From CAVSRC01 sp963743015 (GTDB taxonomy: Bacteria > Pseudomonadota > Alphaproteobacteria > Rhizobiales > Kaistiaceae): DNA of 64,000 nucleotides. The notes beneath the pieces are model-generated. The model was given only the letters and a program-made list of their open reading frames with translations. It did not search any database and was not told where the DNA came from. The DNA lies in NCBI GenBank assembly GCA_963743015.1, contig CAVUOD010000014.1:496001-560000 (forward strand). Direction: 5' to 3'. This document shows, in pieces, positions 8,170-18,189 of this stretch. Every line of letters starts with the position of its first letter. The stretch's first letter is position 1. Position numbers and translations under genes: made by a program.

Positions 8170-9107
8170 GCCGCAATTCCGGTGAGGCCCTTCTCCGCCA
8201 GGATAACAGCGAAGAGCAGGAACAGATACAGGAGCGAGAAGGTGAACAGCCGGCGCGCCGGCAGTTTGGCAGTGTCGCCGGCCGGCATGCGGAACACGGC
8301 CCAGGCGAGCCAGACGAAGACGACACCGAGCCCGCCGGCGATCACCGCATAGGTCCAGGAGGTGACGCCGACCAGCGGCGGGAGAAGCGCGGCAACCACG
8401 GTGAGGACCACCGCATAGGCAAGGATGTGCCGCTTGGTCGAGGCCTCGCCGGCGACGACCGGCAGCATCGGCACGCCGGCCTTGGCGTAGTCCTCGCACT
8501 TGTAGAGCGACAGCGCCCAGAAATGCGGCGGCGTCCACAGGAAGATGATCAGGAACAGGCTGAGGCTCTCCAGCCCGATCCCACCGGTGACCGCCGCCCA
8601 GCCGACCATCGGCGGCAGCGCCCCGGCGGCGCCGCCGATGACGATATTCTGCGGCGTCGAGCGCTTGAGCCACATCGTGTAGACGATGACGTAGAAGGCG
8701 ATGGTGAAGGCGAGCAGCCCGGCGGCGACGACATTGGTCGCCAGCCCGAGGAAGACGACCGAACCGATGGCCAGCGGCAGGCCGAAGCCCAGCGCCTCGC
8801 CGGCCGTCAGACGTCCGGCCGGCACCGGACGTTTCATCGTGCGGCGCATCACGGCGTCGATGTCGGCGTCGTACCACATGTTGAGCGCGCCCGAGGCACC
8901 GGCGCCGACGGCGATTGCCAACAGCGCCTCGAAGCCGATCACCGGGTTCAGCCCGACCGGGGCGATGGCCATGCCGACGAAGGCGGTGAACACCACCAGC
9001 GACATCACCCGCGGCTTGAGCAGGGCGACGTAGTCGCTGACGCTGCCGCCGAGCACCAGTTCGGTGCCCAGCGTGGTGTCCGCCTCACGGCTGTCGGAAT
9101 AAGCCAC
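8166..9107 (-). CDS. ctaB: Protohaem IX farnesyltransferase (haem O synthase)
   Basis: Polytopic membrane prenyltransferase that adds farnesyl to haem B to make haem O, the precursor of haem A in the oxidase. About 313 aa with nine likely helices. The allylic-diphosphate motif NMWYDADIDAVMRRT followed by KRPVPAG is clear, and so is a second, loop motif in YKCEDYAKAGVPMLPVV. The GTG start at 9107 is chosen because CAGGGAAACAAAGA precedes it at good spacing; a start at 9155 would add 16 residues in a spacer-like sequence. It overlaps the downstream small gene by four bases. Confidence 0.95.
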   Translation of the reverse strand: MAYSDSREADTTLGTELVLGGSVSDYVALLKPRVMSLVVFTAFVGMAIAPVGLNPVIGFEALLAIAVGAGASGALNMWYDADIDAVMRRTMKRPVPAGRLTAGEALGFGLPLAIGSVVFLGLATNVVAAGLLAFTIAFYVIVYTMWLKRSTPQNIVIGGAAGALPPMVGWAAVTGGIGLESLSLFLIIFLWTPPHFWALSLYKCEDYAKAGVPMLPVVAGEASTKRHILAYAVVLTVVAALLPPLVGVTSWTYAVIAGGLGVVFVWLAWAVFRMPAGDTAKLPARRLFTFSLLYLFLLFAVILAEKGLTGIAA

Positions 9108-9171
9108 TCTTTGTTTCCCTGTCCGCGTTTCCCAGTCCGGCCTGCGGCCGTCCACGCTTCCTGTCTACGTC

Positions 9172-9196
9172 CCGGTCGCGCTTGCGGCGCGACCGG
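9172..9196. other. Stem-loop between ctaD and ctaB
   Basis: A perfect 10-bp inverted repeat, CCGGTCGCGC and GCGCGACCGG, with a five-base loop sits in the 130-bp gap between ctaD and ctaB. There is no U-tract, so it is not a standard terminator. It may protect the 3' end of a ctaCD transcript or lower downstream expression; this is inference. Confidence 0.4.
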
Positions 9197-9237
9197 CCTC
9201 CTGTTCGGTCCCTGTCGGGCTGCTGCCCGCCACGCCT

Positions 9238-10851
<1,614 letters not shown>

Positions 10852-10899
10852 ACCTGTCTCCTTTGATCGAGCCTTCCCGGCTGCTGCTGCGGGTCGACC

Positions 10900-11796
10900 C
10901 TAGTCCTTGGCCGTCGCGACCTTGGTCGCGGACGACTTTTCCACGGCTGCGGCGAGCTGCTTGTTGGCAGCCTCGAGATCGTTGACCGCGGTCTTCGCCC
11001 AGGCATCGAACTTGTCCTGGCTGACCGCCTCGACCACGATCGGCATGAAGGCATGGTCGCGGCCGCAGAGCTCCGAACACTGACCGTAATAGACGCCCGG
11101 CTTGTCGACCCTGAACCAGGTCTCGTTCAGGCGGCCGGGGATCGCATCGATCTTGATGCCGAACGAGGGCACCGCGAAGGAGTGGATGACGTCGGCGCCG
11201 ATGACCTGCATGCGGACGACCACGCCCACCGGCACGACCATCTTGTTGTCGACGGCGAGCAACCGCGGCGTCCCGGTCGGGTTGCCGTTGGCGTCACGCA
11301 GCAGCAGCGAATCGAACGAGACATCGCCGTTGTCGGGATACTCGTAGGACCAGTACCACTGGCTGCCGGTCGCCTTGATGGTGAGCTGCTTGTCCTTGGC
11401 CGGATCGAAGCCGGCGATGGCACGCGCCGGATCGTGCTCGGCGAAGAGCAGGGCGAAGGACGGAACCGCGATGCCGACCAGGATGAGGATCGGTACCACC
11501 GTCCAGATCACCTCGATCAGCGTGTTGTGCGAGGTCTTCGAGGGGACCGGGTTGGCCTTCGCATTGAAGCGGACGATGACATAGACGAGCAGCCCCAGAA
11601 CCAGCAGCACGATCAGCGTCACGACGATCAGCACGCCGTCGTTGAAACGGTGGATCATCTCCATGATCGGCGTGGCCGCAGGCTGCAGGTTGATTTCCCA
11701 CGGATAGGGATTCGCCAGAGCCGGGCCGCCAAGCGCCATCAGCCCGCCACCGGCTAGCGCCAGACCCAGCGTTGCCCGCTTCAGTGCCGTTCTCAC
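10900..11796 (-). CDS. ctaC: Cytochrome c oxidase subunit II
   Basis: Receives electrons from cytochrome c through the binuclear CuA site in its periplasmic domain. It has 298 aa: a signal peptide ending in ALA near residue 27, two transmembrane hairpin helices (roughly residues 50-75 and 90-115), then a cupredoxin domain with the CuA ligand motif YYGQCSELCGRDHAFMP. The aromatic WYWSYEYP patch for electron entry is present. The GTG start at 11796 has a strong GGAAGGAG site seven bases upstream. This is the first gene of the oxidase operon. Confidence 0.97.
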   Translation of the reverse strand: MRTALKRATLGLALAGGGLMALGGPALANPYPWEINLQPAATPIMEMIHRFNDGVLIVVTLIVLLVLGLLVYVIVRFNAKANPVPSKTSHNTLIEVIWTVVPILILVGIAVPSFALLFAEHDPARAIAGFDPAKDKQLTIKATGSQWYWSYEYPDNGDVSFDSLLLRDANGNPTGTPRLLAVDNKMVVPVGVVVRMQVIGADVIHSFAVPSFGIKIDAIPGRLNETWFRVDKPGVYYGQCSELCGRDHAFMPIVVEAVSQDKFDAWAKTAVNDLEAANKQLAAAVEKSSATKVATAKD

Positions 11797-12179
11797 CGAT
11801 TCGCTCCTTCCCAATCCGAGTTTTCCACTCGGCCCCTTGCCACGGCGGCCCCCCGGCCGCCGAAATCCCGGCGGTTCCCCGCCGCCGGAAAGACGACCAC
11901 CCTGCCCGGCGACACGCCGGCCCGGCACGGTGGTTGGAATTATGCCAAAGAAAAACCATAAGCCAGCGTTTCCCGCAACGGCCTAACGTTGCCGTCCATG
12001 CGGCAAATTGCGCCTGTCGCCTTCGATTTGCCGCTATCACCGGGTGGCATGAGGGGGCGACGGCGGCCTGCGGTGATTCCTTCGGGCGTGCGTTTCATGC
12101 AAGATCGGCCGGGTCCACGAGCGATTCGGCGGATTTTTCGCTTGCCTGCGCGCTGCCAGGCTGATGTATCGACGGCAGA
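11797..12179. other. Divergent intergenic region between ctaC and the IalB-family gene
   Basis: No gene is supported here. The stretch at 11935-11970 is A+T-rich. On the minus strand it offers a CATAAT box (11939-11944) about 16 bases after CTGGCT, a possible oxidase-operon promoter with a leader of about 135 bases. A small inverted repeat, GCAACG/CGTTGC with a 6-base centre, lies at 11975-11992 just upstream. The part from 12060 to 12179 must hold the plus-strand promoter of the IalB-family gene, but I see no convincing boxes. Confidence 0.35.
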
Positions 12180-12878
12180 ATGTACGAAGACGAAGATTAC
12201 GACGTAGAGCCGCGAAAGAGCCCGCTCGTCCCGATTCTGGCGGTTGTCGCCGGGGTTCTGGCCATCGCCGTCGGCGTGGTGGTGGTCATGTTCGCCATGG
12301 GATTCTTCAGTCGCGGGACCTCGTCGGTCGCCACCACGGCGCCTCCGCCCGTCACCACCACAGCCCCGCCCGCCGATACGCCGGCAACGCCGGCCGCGGT
12401 GACCGACGTGCCCAAGGCGGCCGTCTCGGTGGCGCCGCCGGCCCAGGGCGAGCCGCCGATTCGCTCGACCCATGCCGACTGGCAGGTGCGCTGCGACACG
12501 CCACCCGGCGCCAAGAGCGAACAATGCGTGCTGATGCAGTTCGTCACGGCCGAGGACCGCGAGAATGTCGGCCTGACCGTGATCGTGCTCAAGACGGCCG
12601 ACAAGAAGTCGCGAATCATGCGGGTGCTGGCGCCGCTCGGCGTGCTCCTGCCCTCCGGCCTCGGGCTCAAGATCGACAATGCCGATCTCGGGCGGGCGGG
12701 ATTCGTGCGCTGCCTGCCGAATGGCTGCGTCGCCGAGGTGATCCTCGAAGACAAGCTGCTCAAGCAGCTCGAGACCGGCAAGACGGCGACCTTCATCATC
12801 TTCCAGACCCCGGAAGAGGGCATCGGCATCCCGATCTCGCTGAACGGCTTCGCCGACGGCTTCAACGCCCTGCCCTAG
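12180..12878 (+). CDS. Invasion-associated locus B (IalB) family protein
   Basis: A 232-aa protein with a short acidic cytosolic start (MYEDEDYDVEPRK), a signal-anchor helix at residues 17-42, a Pro/Thr/Ala-rich linker to about residue 90, and a C-terminal IalB domain. Family features are ADWQVRCDTP, EQCVLMQ and the paired cysteines in VRCLPNGCVAEV. IalB was named in Bartonella for erythrocyte invasion, but the family is widespread in free-living Rhizobiales, where its role is unknown. The anchor helix suggests an inner-membrane-tethered periplasmic protein. Confidence 0.85.
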   Translation: MYEDEDYDVEPRKSPLVPILAVVAGVLAIAVGVVVVMFAMGFFSRGTSSVATTAPPPVTTTAPPADTPATPAAVTDVPKAAVSVAPPAQGEPPIRSTHADWQVRCDTPPGAKSEQCVLMQFVTAEDRENVGLTVIVLKTADKKSRIMRVLAPLGVLLPSGLGLKIDNADLGRAGFVRCLPNGCVAEVILEDKLLKQLETGKTATFIIFQTPEEGIGIPISLNGFADGFNALP

Positions 12879-12901
12879 TCGAATCGCAGCGCTGTGGCCG
12901 C

Positions 12902-12933
12902 CCTCGTCCTTCGAGGGCCGCCTCAGGATGAGG
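12902..12933. repeat. Rhizobiales-type intergenic palindrome
   Basis: CCTCGTCCTTCGAGG and CCTCAGGATGAGG lie close together and can pair as imperfect arms (CCTCATCCTGAGG is the complement of the second). Intergenic elements built from these two boxes are very common in Bradyrhizobium-like genomes, which I recall from general knowledge and have not checked. It lies between the IalB-family gene and tldD. Confidence 0.65.
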
Positions 12934-13047
12934 CCATCGGTCAGGGGGCGTGAGCGCCGTATGGCGATTTGCGGCATGCCGGCCGGCGCCCTATCTGTAG
13001 GGCCAACCCTCCCCGCTTCCCCCCAGGAGCCGCCCCAGGACCCCGCC

Positions 13048-14472
13048 ATGACCGACCAGCCGCACAGCATTCTCGACCGCGCCGGGCTCGACCGCGAGAC
13101 CGCCCGCAAAGCCGTCGCCGACGCGCTCGACGGCGCCGATGACGGCGAGCTCTATGTCGAATTCGCGCAGGCCGAGAGCCTGCTGTTCGACAACGGCCGG
13201 CTGAAGGCGGCGAGCTTCGACACCAATCAGGGCTTCGGCCTGCGTGCGGTGGCCGGCGAGGCGGCCGGTTTCGCCCATTCCGGCGAGATTTCTGAAGGCG
13301 CGATCCGCCGGGCCGGCGACGCGGTTCAGGCGGTCAAGGCCGGCTACAAGGGGACCTATGCCGAGCCGCCGCGGGGCACCAACCGGGCGCTCTACGGCGA
13401 CGACAGCCCGCTCGGCAGCCCGACCTTCGCCGAAAAGGTGACGCTGCTCGAGACCATCGACGCCTATGCGCGCGACCGTGACCCGCGCGTGCGTCAGGTG
13501 ACGGCGTCGCTTGCCGGCTCCTATCAGGAGATCGAGATCCTGCGCGCCGACGGCAGCTTCGTGCGCGATGTACGGCCAATGGTGCGGGTCAGCGTCTCGG
13601 TGGTCGTCGGCGAAGGCGACCGCCAGGAATCCGGCGCCCACGGCATGGGCGGGCGCGAGGGCTTCGGCGCCTTCATCGCCACCGACCAGTGGCAGTTCGC
13701 GGTCGACGAGGCGCTGCGCCAGGCGCTGGTCAACCTCAACGCGGTTCCCGCCCCCGCCGGCACCTTCGACGTGGTGCTCGGCCCCGGCTGGCCGGGCATC
13801 CTGCTGCACGAGGCGGTCGGCCACGGTCTGGAAGGCGACTTCAACCGCAAGGGCGAGAGCGCCTTTGCCGGCCTGATGGGCCAGCGCGTCGCCTCCCCCG
13901 GCGTCACCGTCATCGACGACGGCACGATTGCCAACCGGCGCGGCTCGCTCAGCGTCGACGACGAGGGCACGCCGACCCAGTCAACCACGCTGATCGAGGA
14001 CGGCATCCTGGTCGGCTACATGCAGGACCGGCAGAACGCCCGGCTGATGGGCATGCAGCCGACCGGCAACGGCCGCCGCCAGTCCTATGCCCATGTCCCC
14101 ATGCCGCGCATGACCAACACGATCATGCTCGGCGGCAAGGACGACCCCCAGGAAATCCTCGCCTCGATCAAGGACGGCATCTATGCCGTCTCCTTCGGCG
14201 GCGGCCAGGTCGACATCACCCGCGGCAAGTTCGTCTTCTCCTGCACCGAGGCCTACCGCATCGAGAACGGCGTCATCGGCCCGGCGATCAAGGGCGCCAT
14301 GCTGATCGGCAACGGGCCGGACGCGCTCACCCGCGTGAAGATGATCGGCAACGACATGCAGCTCGACCCGGGCGTCGGCACCTGCGGCAAGAACGGCCAG
14401 GGCGTGCCGGTCGGCGTCGGCCAGCCGACGCTCAGGATCGACCAGATCACGGTGGGCGGCACCGCGACATAA
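13048..14472 (+). CDS. tldD: Metalloprotease TldD
   Basis: Catalytic subunit of the cytosolic TldD/TldE heterodimeric metalloprotease, which processes unfolded peptides and in some bacteria matures ribosomal peptide products. It has 474 aa, the usual length. The zinc motif is H254-E-A-V-G-H in LHEAVGHGLEGDFNRKG. The conserved SVDDEGTPTQ and the C-terminal GNGPDALTRVKMIGNDM with CGKNGQGVPVGVGQP are present. The ATG at 13048 has an AGGA site upstream. The partner subunit TldE is coded at 50387-51730 on the other strand. Confidence 0.96.
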   Translation: MTDQPHSILDRAGLDRETARKAVADALDGADDGELYVEFAQAESLLFDNGRLKAASFDTNQGFGLRAVAGEAAGFAHSGEISEGAIRRAGDAVQAVKAGYKGTYAEPPRGTNRALYGDDSPLGSPTFAEKVTLLETIDAYARDRDPRVRQVTASLAGSYQEIEILRADGSFVRDVRPMVRVSVSVVVGEGDRQESGAHGMGGREGFGAFIATDQWQFAVDEALRQALVNLNAVPAPAGTFDVVLGPGWPGILLHEAVGHGLEGDFNRKGESAFAGLMGQRVASPGVTVIDDGTIANRRGSLSVDDEGTPTQSTTLIEDGILVGYMQDRQNARLMGMQPTGNGRRQSYAHVPMPRMTNTIMLGGKDDPQEILASIKDGIYAVSFGGGQVDITRGKFVFSCTEAYRIENGVIGPAIKGAMLIGNGPDALTRVKMIGNDMQLDPGVGTCGKNGQGVPVGVGQPTLRIDQITVGGTAT

Positions 14473-14494
14473 GCGCAATCCCCTTTCGGCCCTG

Positions 14495-14818
14495 TCATCT
14501 GCGCGCCTTGCGCCAGCCGGCGGCGCGGGCCTCGGCCTCCGTGCAGAACCAGCGCTCGTCGTATTGCGGGCTGATGACCGTCGCGTCGTAGAATTTCTGG
14601 CCGGGCACGTGATAGATGCGCTCGCCGGTCGCGATGCTGATATTGCCCTTGATATTGCACCCGACACGCGGCTGGCCGACGGCAGCCTGGGAGTTGATGA
14701 CCGGGTCAAAGAACGGCCGGACATCGGGGAGTGAAAGGTGCGTTTGGGCGACCGCCAGAGTGCCGAGAGCGCCCACGCCGGCAGCAATGGCTATCTGGAT
14801 GGGAAGGGGTACGCCCAT
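14495..14818 (-). CDS. Small sunset-domain-like protein
   Basis: A 107-aa protein with a hydrophobic N-terminus (residues 5-24) that can act as a membrane anchor or signal, followed by the pattern CNIKGNISIATGERIYHVPG, then QKFYDATVI and ERWFCTEAEARAAGWRKAR. This pattern is that of the short 'sunset' domain, often found beside thermonuclease domains; no nuclease residues are present here. Two cysteines could form a disulfide. The start at 14818 is set by a GAGGA site seven bases upstream. The function is unknown. Confidence 0.7.
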   Translation of the reverse strand: MGVPLPIQIAIAAGVGALGTLAVAQTHLSLPDVRPFFDPVINSQAAVGQPRVGCNIKGNISIATGERIYHVPGQKFYDATVISPQYDERWFCTEAEARAAGWRKARR

Positions 14819-14995
14819 CTGCAGTTCCTCGCTGCAGATGAGGTAGCGGCAAAGGCGCCGCAACCAAAGTTACAGTGTCGCTGAGGGTGAATCGAAGGTT
14901 TCCGGCGGCATGCACCCTGCATGACGTCACTGGACCCCGGCTTCCGCCCGGGTAACGTCAGGGTAATGTGCGGCGTCCGTACGAGGGGGCGACAG

Positions 14996-16837
14996 ATGGC
15001 GATCGATTCACAGGGCTCCGAACTGGTGAGTGCGGTGGCGCTGCTCGGCGCGGCGGTGGTTTCCGTGCCGCTCTTCAAGCGCATCGGGCTGGGCTCGATC
15101 GTCGGCTATCTCGTCGCCGGCATCGCCATCGGACCGTTCGGGCTGGCGCTCTTCCGCGAGCCCGACCAGATCCTCGGCGTCGCCGAATTCGGCGTCGTCC
15201 TGCTGCTCTTCGTCATCGGGCTGGAACTGAAGCCGTCGCGCCTGTGGGCGCTGCGTGCCGATATCTTCGGGCTGGGTGCCGCGCAGGTGATCGTCTGCGG
15301 CGCGCTCCTGACCGGCGTCGGGATGATCGCCGGTCTCACGCCATCCGTCGCCTTCGTTGCGGCGTCAGGCGTGGCGCTCTCCTCCACGGCTATCGTCATG
15401 CAGGTTCTGGAAGAGCGCGGCGAGATGACCGAGACGCACGGCCAGAAGACCTTCGCCATCCTGCTGCTACAGGACCTCGCCATCGTGCCGCTGCTGGCGG
15501 CACTGGCGGTGATCGCGCCGCATCACGTCGACGGCGGGCAATCGCGCCTGGCGCAGATCGCCATTGCGGTTGCCGCCATTGCCGGGCTGGTCGTCGTCGG
15601 GCGCTACCTGCTCAATCCGCTGTTCCAGGTGCTGGCGGCGGCCAAGGCGCGCGAGATCATGGCGTCCGCCGCGCTGCTGGTGGTGCTCGGTGCGGCGCTG
15701 GCCATGCAGGAGAGCGGCCTGTCGATGGCGATGGGCGCCTTCATCGCCGGCGTGCTCCTGTCGGAATCGAGCTTCCGCCACCAGCTCGAGGCCGACATCG
15801 AGCCGTTCCGCGGCCTGCTGCTCGGCCTCTTCTTCCTCGCCGTCGGCATGTCCATCGATCTCTCGCTGATCGCGCGGCAGTGGCCGCTGGTGCTGGCGGC
15901 GGTGGCGATCTTCACCGTCGTCAAGATCGCCGGCATCTACGGCGTGGCGCGCCTCTTCCGCGCCGGCCACGGCGATTCGCTGCGGCTCGCCCTGCTGCTG
16001 GCGCAGGGCGGCGAATTCGCCTTCGTGCTGTTCACCACGGCACAGGGGCTCGGCCTGCTCGATGCCGGCACCTCGGCGCTGCTCACCGCCGCCGTCATCA
16101 TATCGATGGGGCTGACGCCGCTGGCGCCGATCCTGCTCAAGCGTCTGCTGCCGGAGAAACCGGATTCGCTCGACGGCATCGAAATTCCCGACGGGCTCAC
16201 CGGCAATGCGCTGGTCATCGGCTTCGGCCGCTTCGGCCAGATCGTCTGCCAGGCGCTGCTGGCGCGCGGCATCGACGTGACGATCATCGATTCCGACACC
16301 GAGATGATCCGTGCCGCCGGCAATTTCGGCTTCAAGATCTATTACGGCGACGGCACGCGCCTCGACGTTCTGCGCGCGGCCGGCGCCGCAAGCGCCAAGA
16401 TCGTTGCCGTGTGCATCGACAGGCGTGCCGATGCCGACCGCATCGTCGAGATTCTGAAGACGACCTGTCCGATCGCAAAGGTGCTGGTGCGCTCCTACGA
16501 CCGCGGCCACACGCTCGACCTGGTCGCCGCCGGTGTCGACTACCAGATCCGCGAGACCTTCGAATCGGCGATGGCCTTCGGCGAGGCGGCGCTGCTGGCG
16601 CTCGGCGTGCCCGAGGACGAGGCCGCCGAGGTTCTCGACGGCGTGCGCAAGCGCGACGCCGCGCGACTGGAGCTGCAGATGGCCGACGGCATCACGGCCG
16701 GGCGCGATCTGATGAAGCACAACGTGCCCACCCCGACGCCGCTCGTGCCGCCCAAGCACAAGGGCCGGCCGCTCAGCGAGGAGACGGCCGTGGTCGCCGC
16801 CGGGGCCGATGAGGAGCGAATAGGGAGTAGCGAATAG
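14996..16837 (+). CDS. Kef-type monovalent cation:proton antiporter (CPA2)
   Basis: Inner-membrane antiporter of 613 aa, most similar in layout to KefB/KefC potassium efflux systems. The first 390 residues form about 12 transmembrane helices (for example SIVGYLVAGIAIGPFGLALF); residues near 405-525 form a TrkA-N NAD-binding domain starting LVIGFGRFGQIVCQALL. The function is probably K+ (or Na+) efflux coupled to H+ under stress. The ATG at 14996 has a GAGGGGG ribosome site. The last codons (ERIGSSE and stop) are formed by the repeat that begins at 16816, so the natural C-terminus may have been altered. Confidence 0.88.
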   Translation: MAIDSQGSELVSAVALLGAAVVSVPLFKRIGLGSIVGYLVAGIAIGPFGLALFREPDQILGVAEFGVVLLLFVIGLELKPSRLWALRADIFGLGAAQVIVCGALLTGVGMIAGLTPSVAFVAASGVALSSTAIVMQVLEERGEMTETHGQKTFAILLLQDLAIVPLLAALAVIAPHHVDGGQSRLAQIAIAVAAIAGLVVVGRYLLNPLFQVLAAAKAREIMASAALLVVLGAALAMQESGLSMAMGAFIAGVLLSESSFRHQLEADIEPFRGLLLGLFFLAVGMSIDLSLIARQWPLVLAAVAIFTVVKIAGIYGVARLFRAGHGDSLRLALLLAQGGEFAFVLFTTAQGLGLLDAGTSALLTAAVIISMGLTPLAPILLKRLLPEKPDSLDGIEIPDGLTGNALVIGFGRFGQIVCQALLARGIDVTIIDSDTEMIRAAGNFGFKIYYGDGTRLDVLRAAGAASAKIVAVCIDRRADADRIVEILKTTCPIAKVLVRSYDRGHTLDLVAAGVDYQIRETFESAMAFGEAALLALGVPEDEAAEVLDGVRKRDAARLELQMADGITAGRDLMKHNVPTPTPLVPPKHKGRPLSEETAVVAAGADEERIGSSE

Positions 16838-16945
16838 CGAGTGGTGAATAGTGAATGGTCAATGGTGAGTGGGCGATGAGGTTGGTCCGCCTCCTATCCA
16901 CTACTCGCTACTCGCTATTCGCTATTTCACCATTCACCATTCACG
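16816..16945. repeat. Low-complexity inverted repeat array (GAATAGC/GAATGGT units)
   Basis: Seven-base-like units GAATAGC, GAGTAGC and GAATGGT are repeated on the left half (16816-16870). Their complements (GCTATTC, GCTACTC, ACCATTC) are repeated on the right half (16895-16945). The two halves form a long imperfect hairpin. The element spans from inside the last codons of the antiporter gene to the stop codon of pdxH, which is convergent. Its base composition (A+T rich, nearly no C on one strand) is unlike anything else in the window. Confidence 0.8.
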
Positions 16946-17537
16946 GGTAGAGCCGCGACGTCTTCCAGCCCTGGTCGGTCTTGCGATACTGGACGCGGTT
17001 GTGCAGGCGGAAGGGCATGTCCTTCCAGAACTCCCACTCCACCGGCGTCAGGCGGTAGCCCGACCAGTAAGGCGGCCGCGGCACCTCGCCGATCGGATAT
17101 TTGGCGGCGTAGACGGCAACCGCCTTCTCCAGAGCGAAGCGCAATTCCAGCGGGCGCGACTGCTGGCTCGCCCAGGCGCCAAGGCGGCTGGTGCGTGCCC
17201 GGCTGGCGAAATAGGCGTCGGCCTCCGCCTCGCTGACCACGGAAATCGTGCCGCGCACGCGCACCTGGCGCTTGAGGCTCTTCCAGTGGAAGAGCAGCGC
17301 TGCCCTGGGATTGGCGGCGAGTTCCTGCCCCTTGGCGCTCTCGAAGTTCGTGTAGAAGACGAAGCCGCCGGCATCGTGCGCCTTCAACAGAACCATACGC
17401 ACATTGGGCATGCCGTCGCCGTCGACGGTGGCCAGCGCCAGAGCGTTGGGATCGTTGGGCTCGGACGCTTCCGCCTCGCGAAGCCATTCGGCAAACAGCG
17501 AATTCGGATCCGCTGTTGCTGGGAAGTCACTGTTCAT
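16941..17537 (-). CDS. pdxH: Pyridoxamine 5'-phosphate oxidase
   Basis: FMN-dependent cytosolic oxidase that makes pyridoxal 5'-phosphate, the last step of vitamin B6 synthesis and salvage. It has 198 aa. Conserved blocks are NVRMVLLKAHDAGGFVFYTN, KGQELAANPRAALLFHWKSL, RQVRVRG, ASQQSRPL, PPYWSGYRLTP and the C-terminal WKTSRLYP. The start at 17537 fits the family N-terminus, with no strong ribosome site. It is transcribed divergently from the lipoprotein gene that begins 55 bases away. Confidence 0.96.
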   Translation of the reverse strand: MNSDFPATADPNSLFAEWLREAEASEPNDPNALALATVDGDGMPNVRMVLLKAHDAGGFVFYTNFESAKGQELAANPRAALLFHWKSLKRQVRVRGTISVVSEAEADAYFASRARTSRLGAWASQQSRPLELRFALEKAVAVYAAKYPIGEVPRPPYWSGYRLTPVEWEFWKDMPFRLHNRVQYRKTDQGWKTSRLYP

Positions 17538-17592
17538 TAACGAAGTTTTCCGATGCTTCGACTTCTCGCGGCAAGCAGCCAGGAGTGTGTTC

Positions 17593-18078
17593 GTGCGTAG
17601 GCCTTCATATATCCCCGCCTTGCAGCCACGCCAATTACCACGCGTCTGCCGCGCCGTCGCGGCCGTCGCCCTGGCCCTTTCGCTCGGCGGCTGCGCCGGC
17701 CTCGGCCTGCCCTTCGGCTCCGACATGGCACGCCTCGACACCACGACAACGGGCAGCGTCAGGCCGACCCTGGTCAGTGCCCGCGTCGTCGACGGCGTCG
17801 ATGCCTCCGACTGGGAGGCGATCCGCCGCACCGTGGCCGCGGTCCCCGCCGGTTCCACCGTCGACAGCCTCGCCTGGCGCAACCCGGATACCGGCTCGGC
17901 CGGCACCGTCTCGTCCTTGAGCGCGGCGCACAAGCGCGGCGCCCTGCAGTGCCGTACCTTCGCCACCACGATCAACGACCAGCGCGGCGTGCGCCGCTAT
18001 CGCGGCGAGACCTGCCAGCGCAGCGACGGCCGCTGGCAGCTCTACGGCATGGCGGCCGACGACGCCCAGCTGTCCTGA
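17593..18078 (+). CDS. RT0821/Lpp0805-type surface lipoprotein
   Basis: A 161-aa predicted outer-membrane lipoprotein. A signal segment (residues 15-35) ends in the lipobox LSLGGC, so Cys36 should carry the lipid. The C-terminal domain has CRTFATTINDQRGVRRYRGE and CQRSDGRWQLYG, the pattern of RT0821/Lpp0805 (17-kDa-antigen-related) surface proteins. GTG at 17593 is chosen because an AGGAG site precedes it by seven bases. The function is unknown; such proteins are thought to be structural in the cell envelope. Confidence 0.8.
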   Translation: MRRPSYIPALQPRQLPRVCRAVAAVALALSLGGCAGLGLPFGSDMARLDTTTTGSVRPTLVSARVVDGVDASDWEAIRRTVAAVPAGSTVDSLAWRNPDTGSAGTVSSLSAAHKRGALQCRTFATTINDQRGVRRYRGETCQRSDGRWQLYGMAADDAQLS

Positions 18079-18189
18079 CCCGGGCTGACGGCAGGCAGCG
18101 CCAAACGCTGGCAATTGCTCGCGGAATGACCATATTGACGGTGGCCGGCAATTCTTCCGGCCGGCGACCAGTCTGCTGTTCATTCGACC

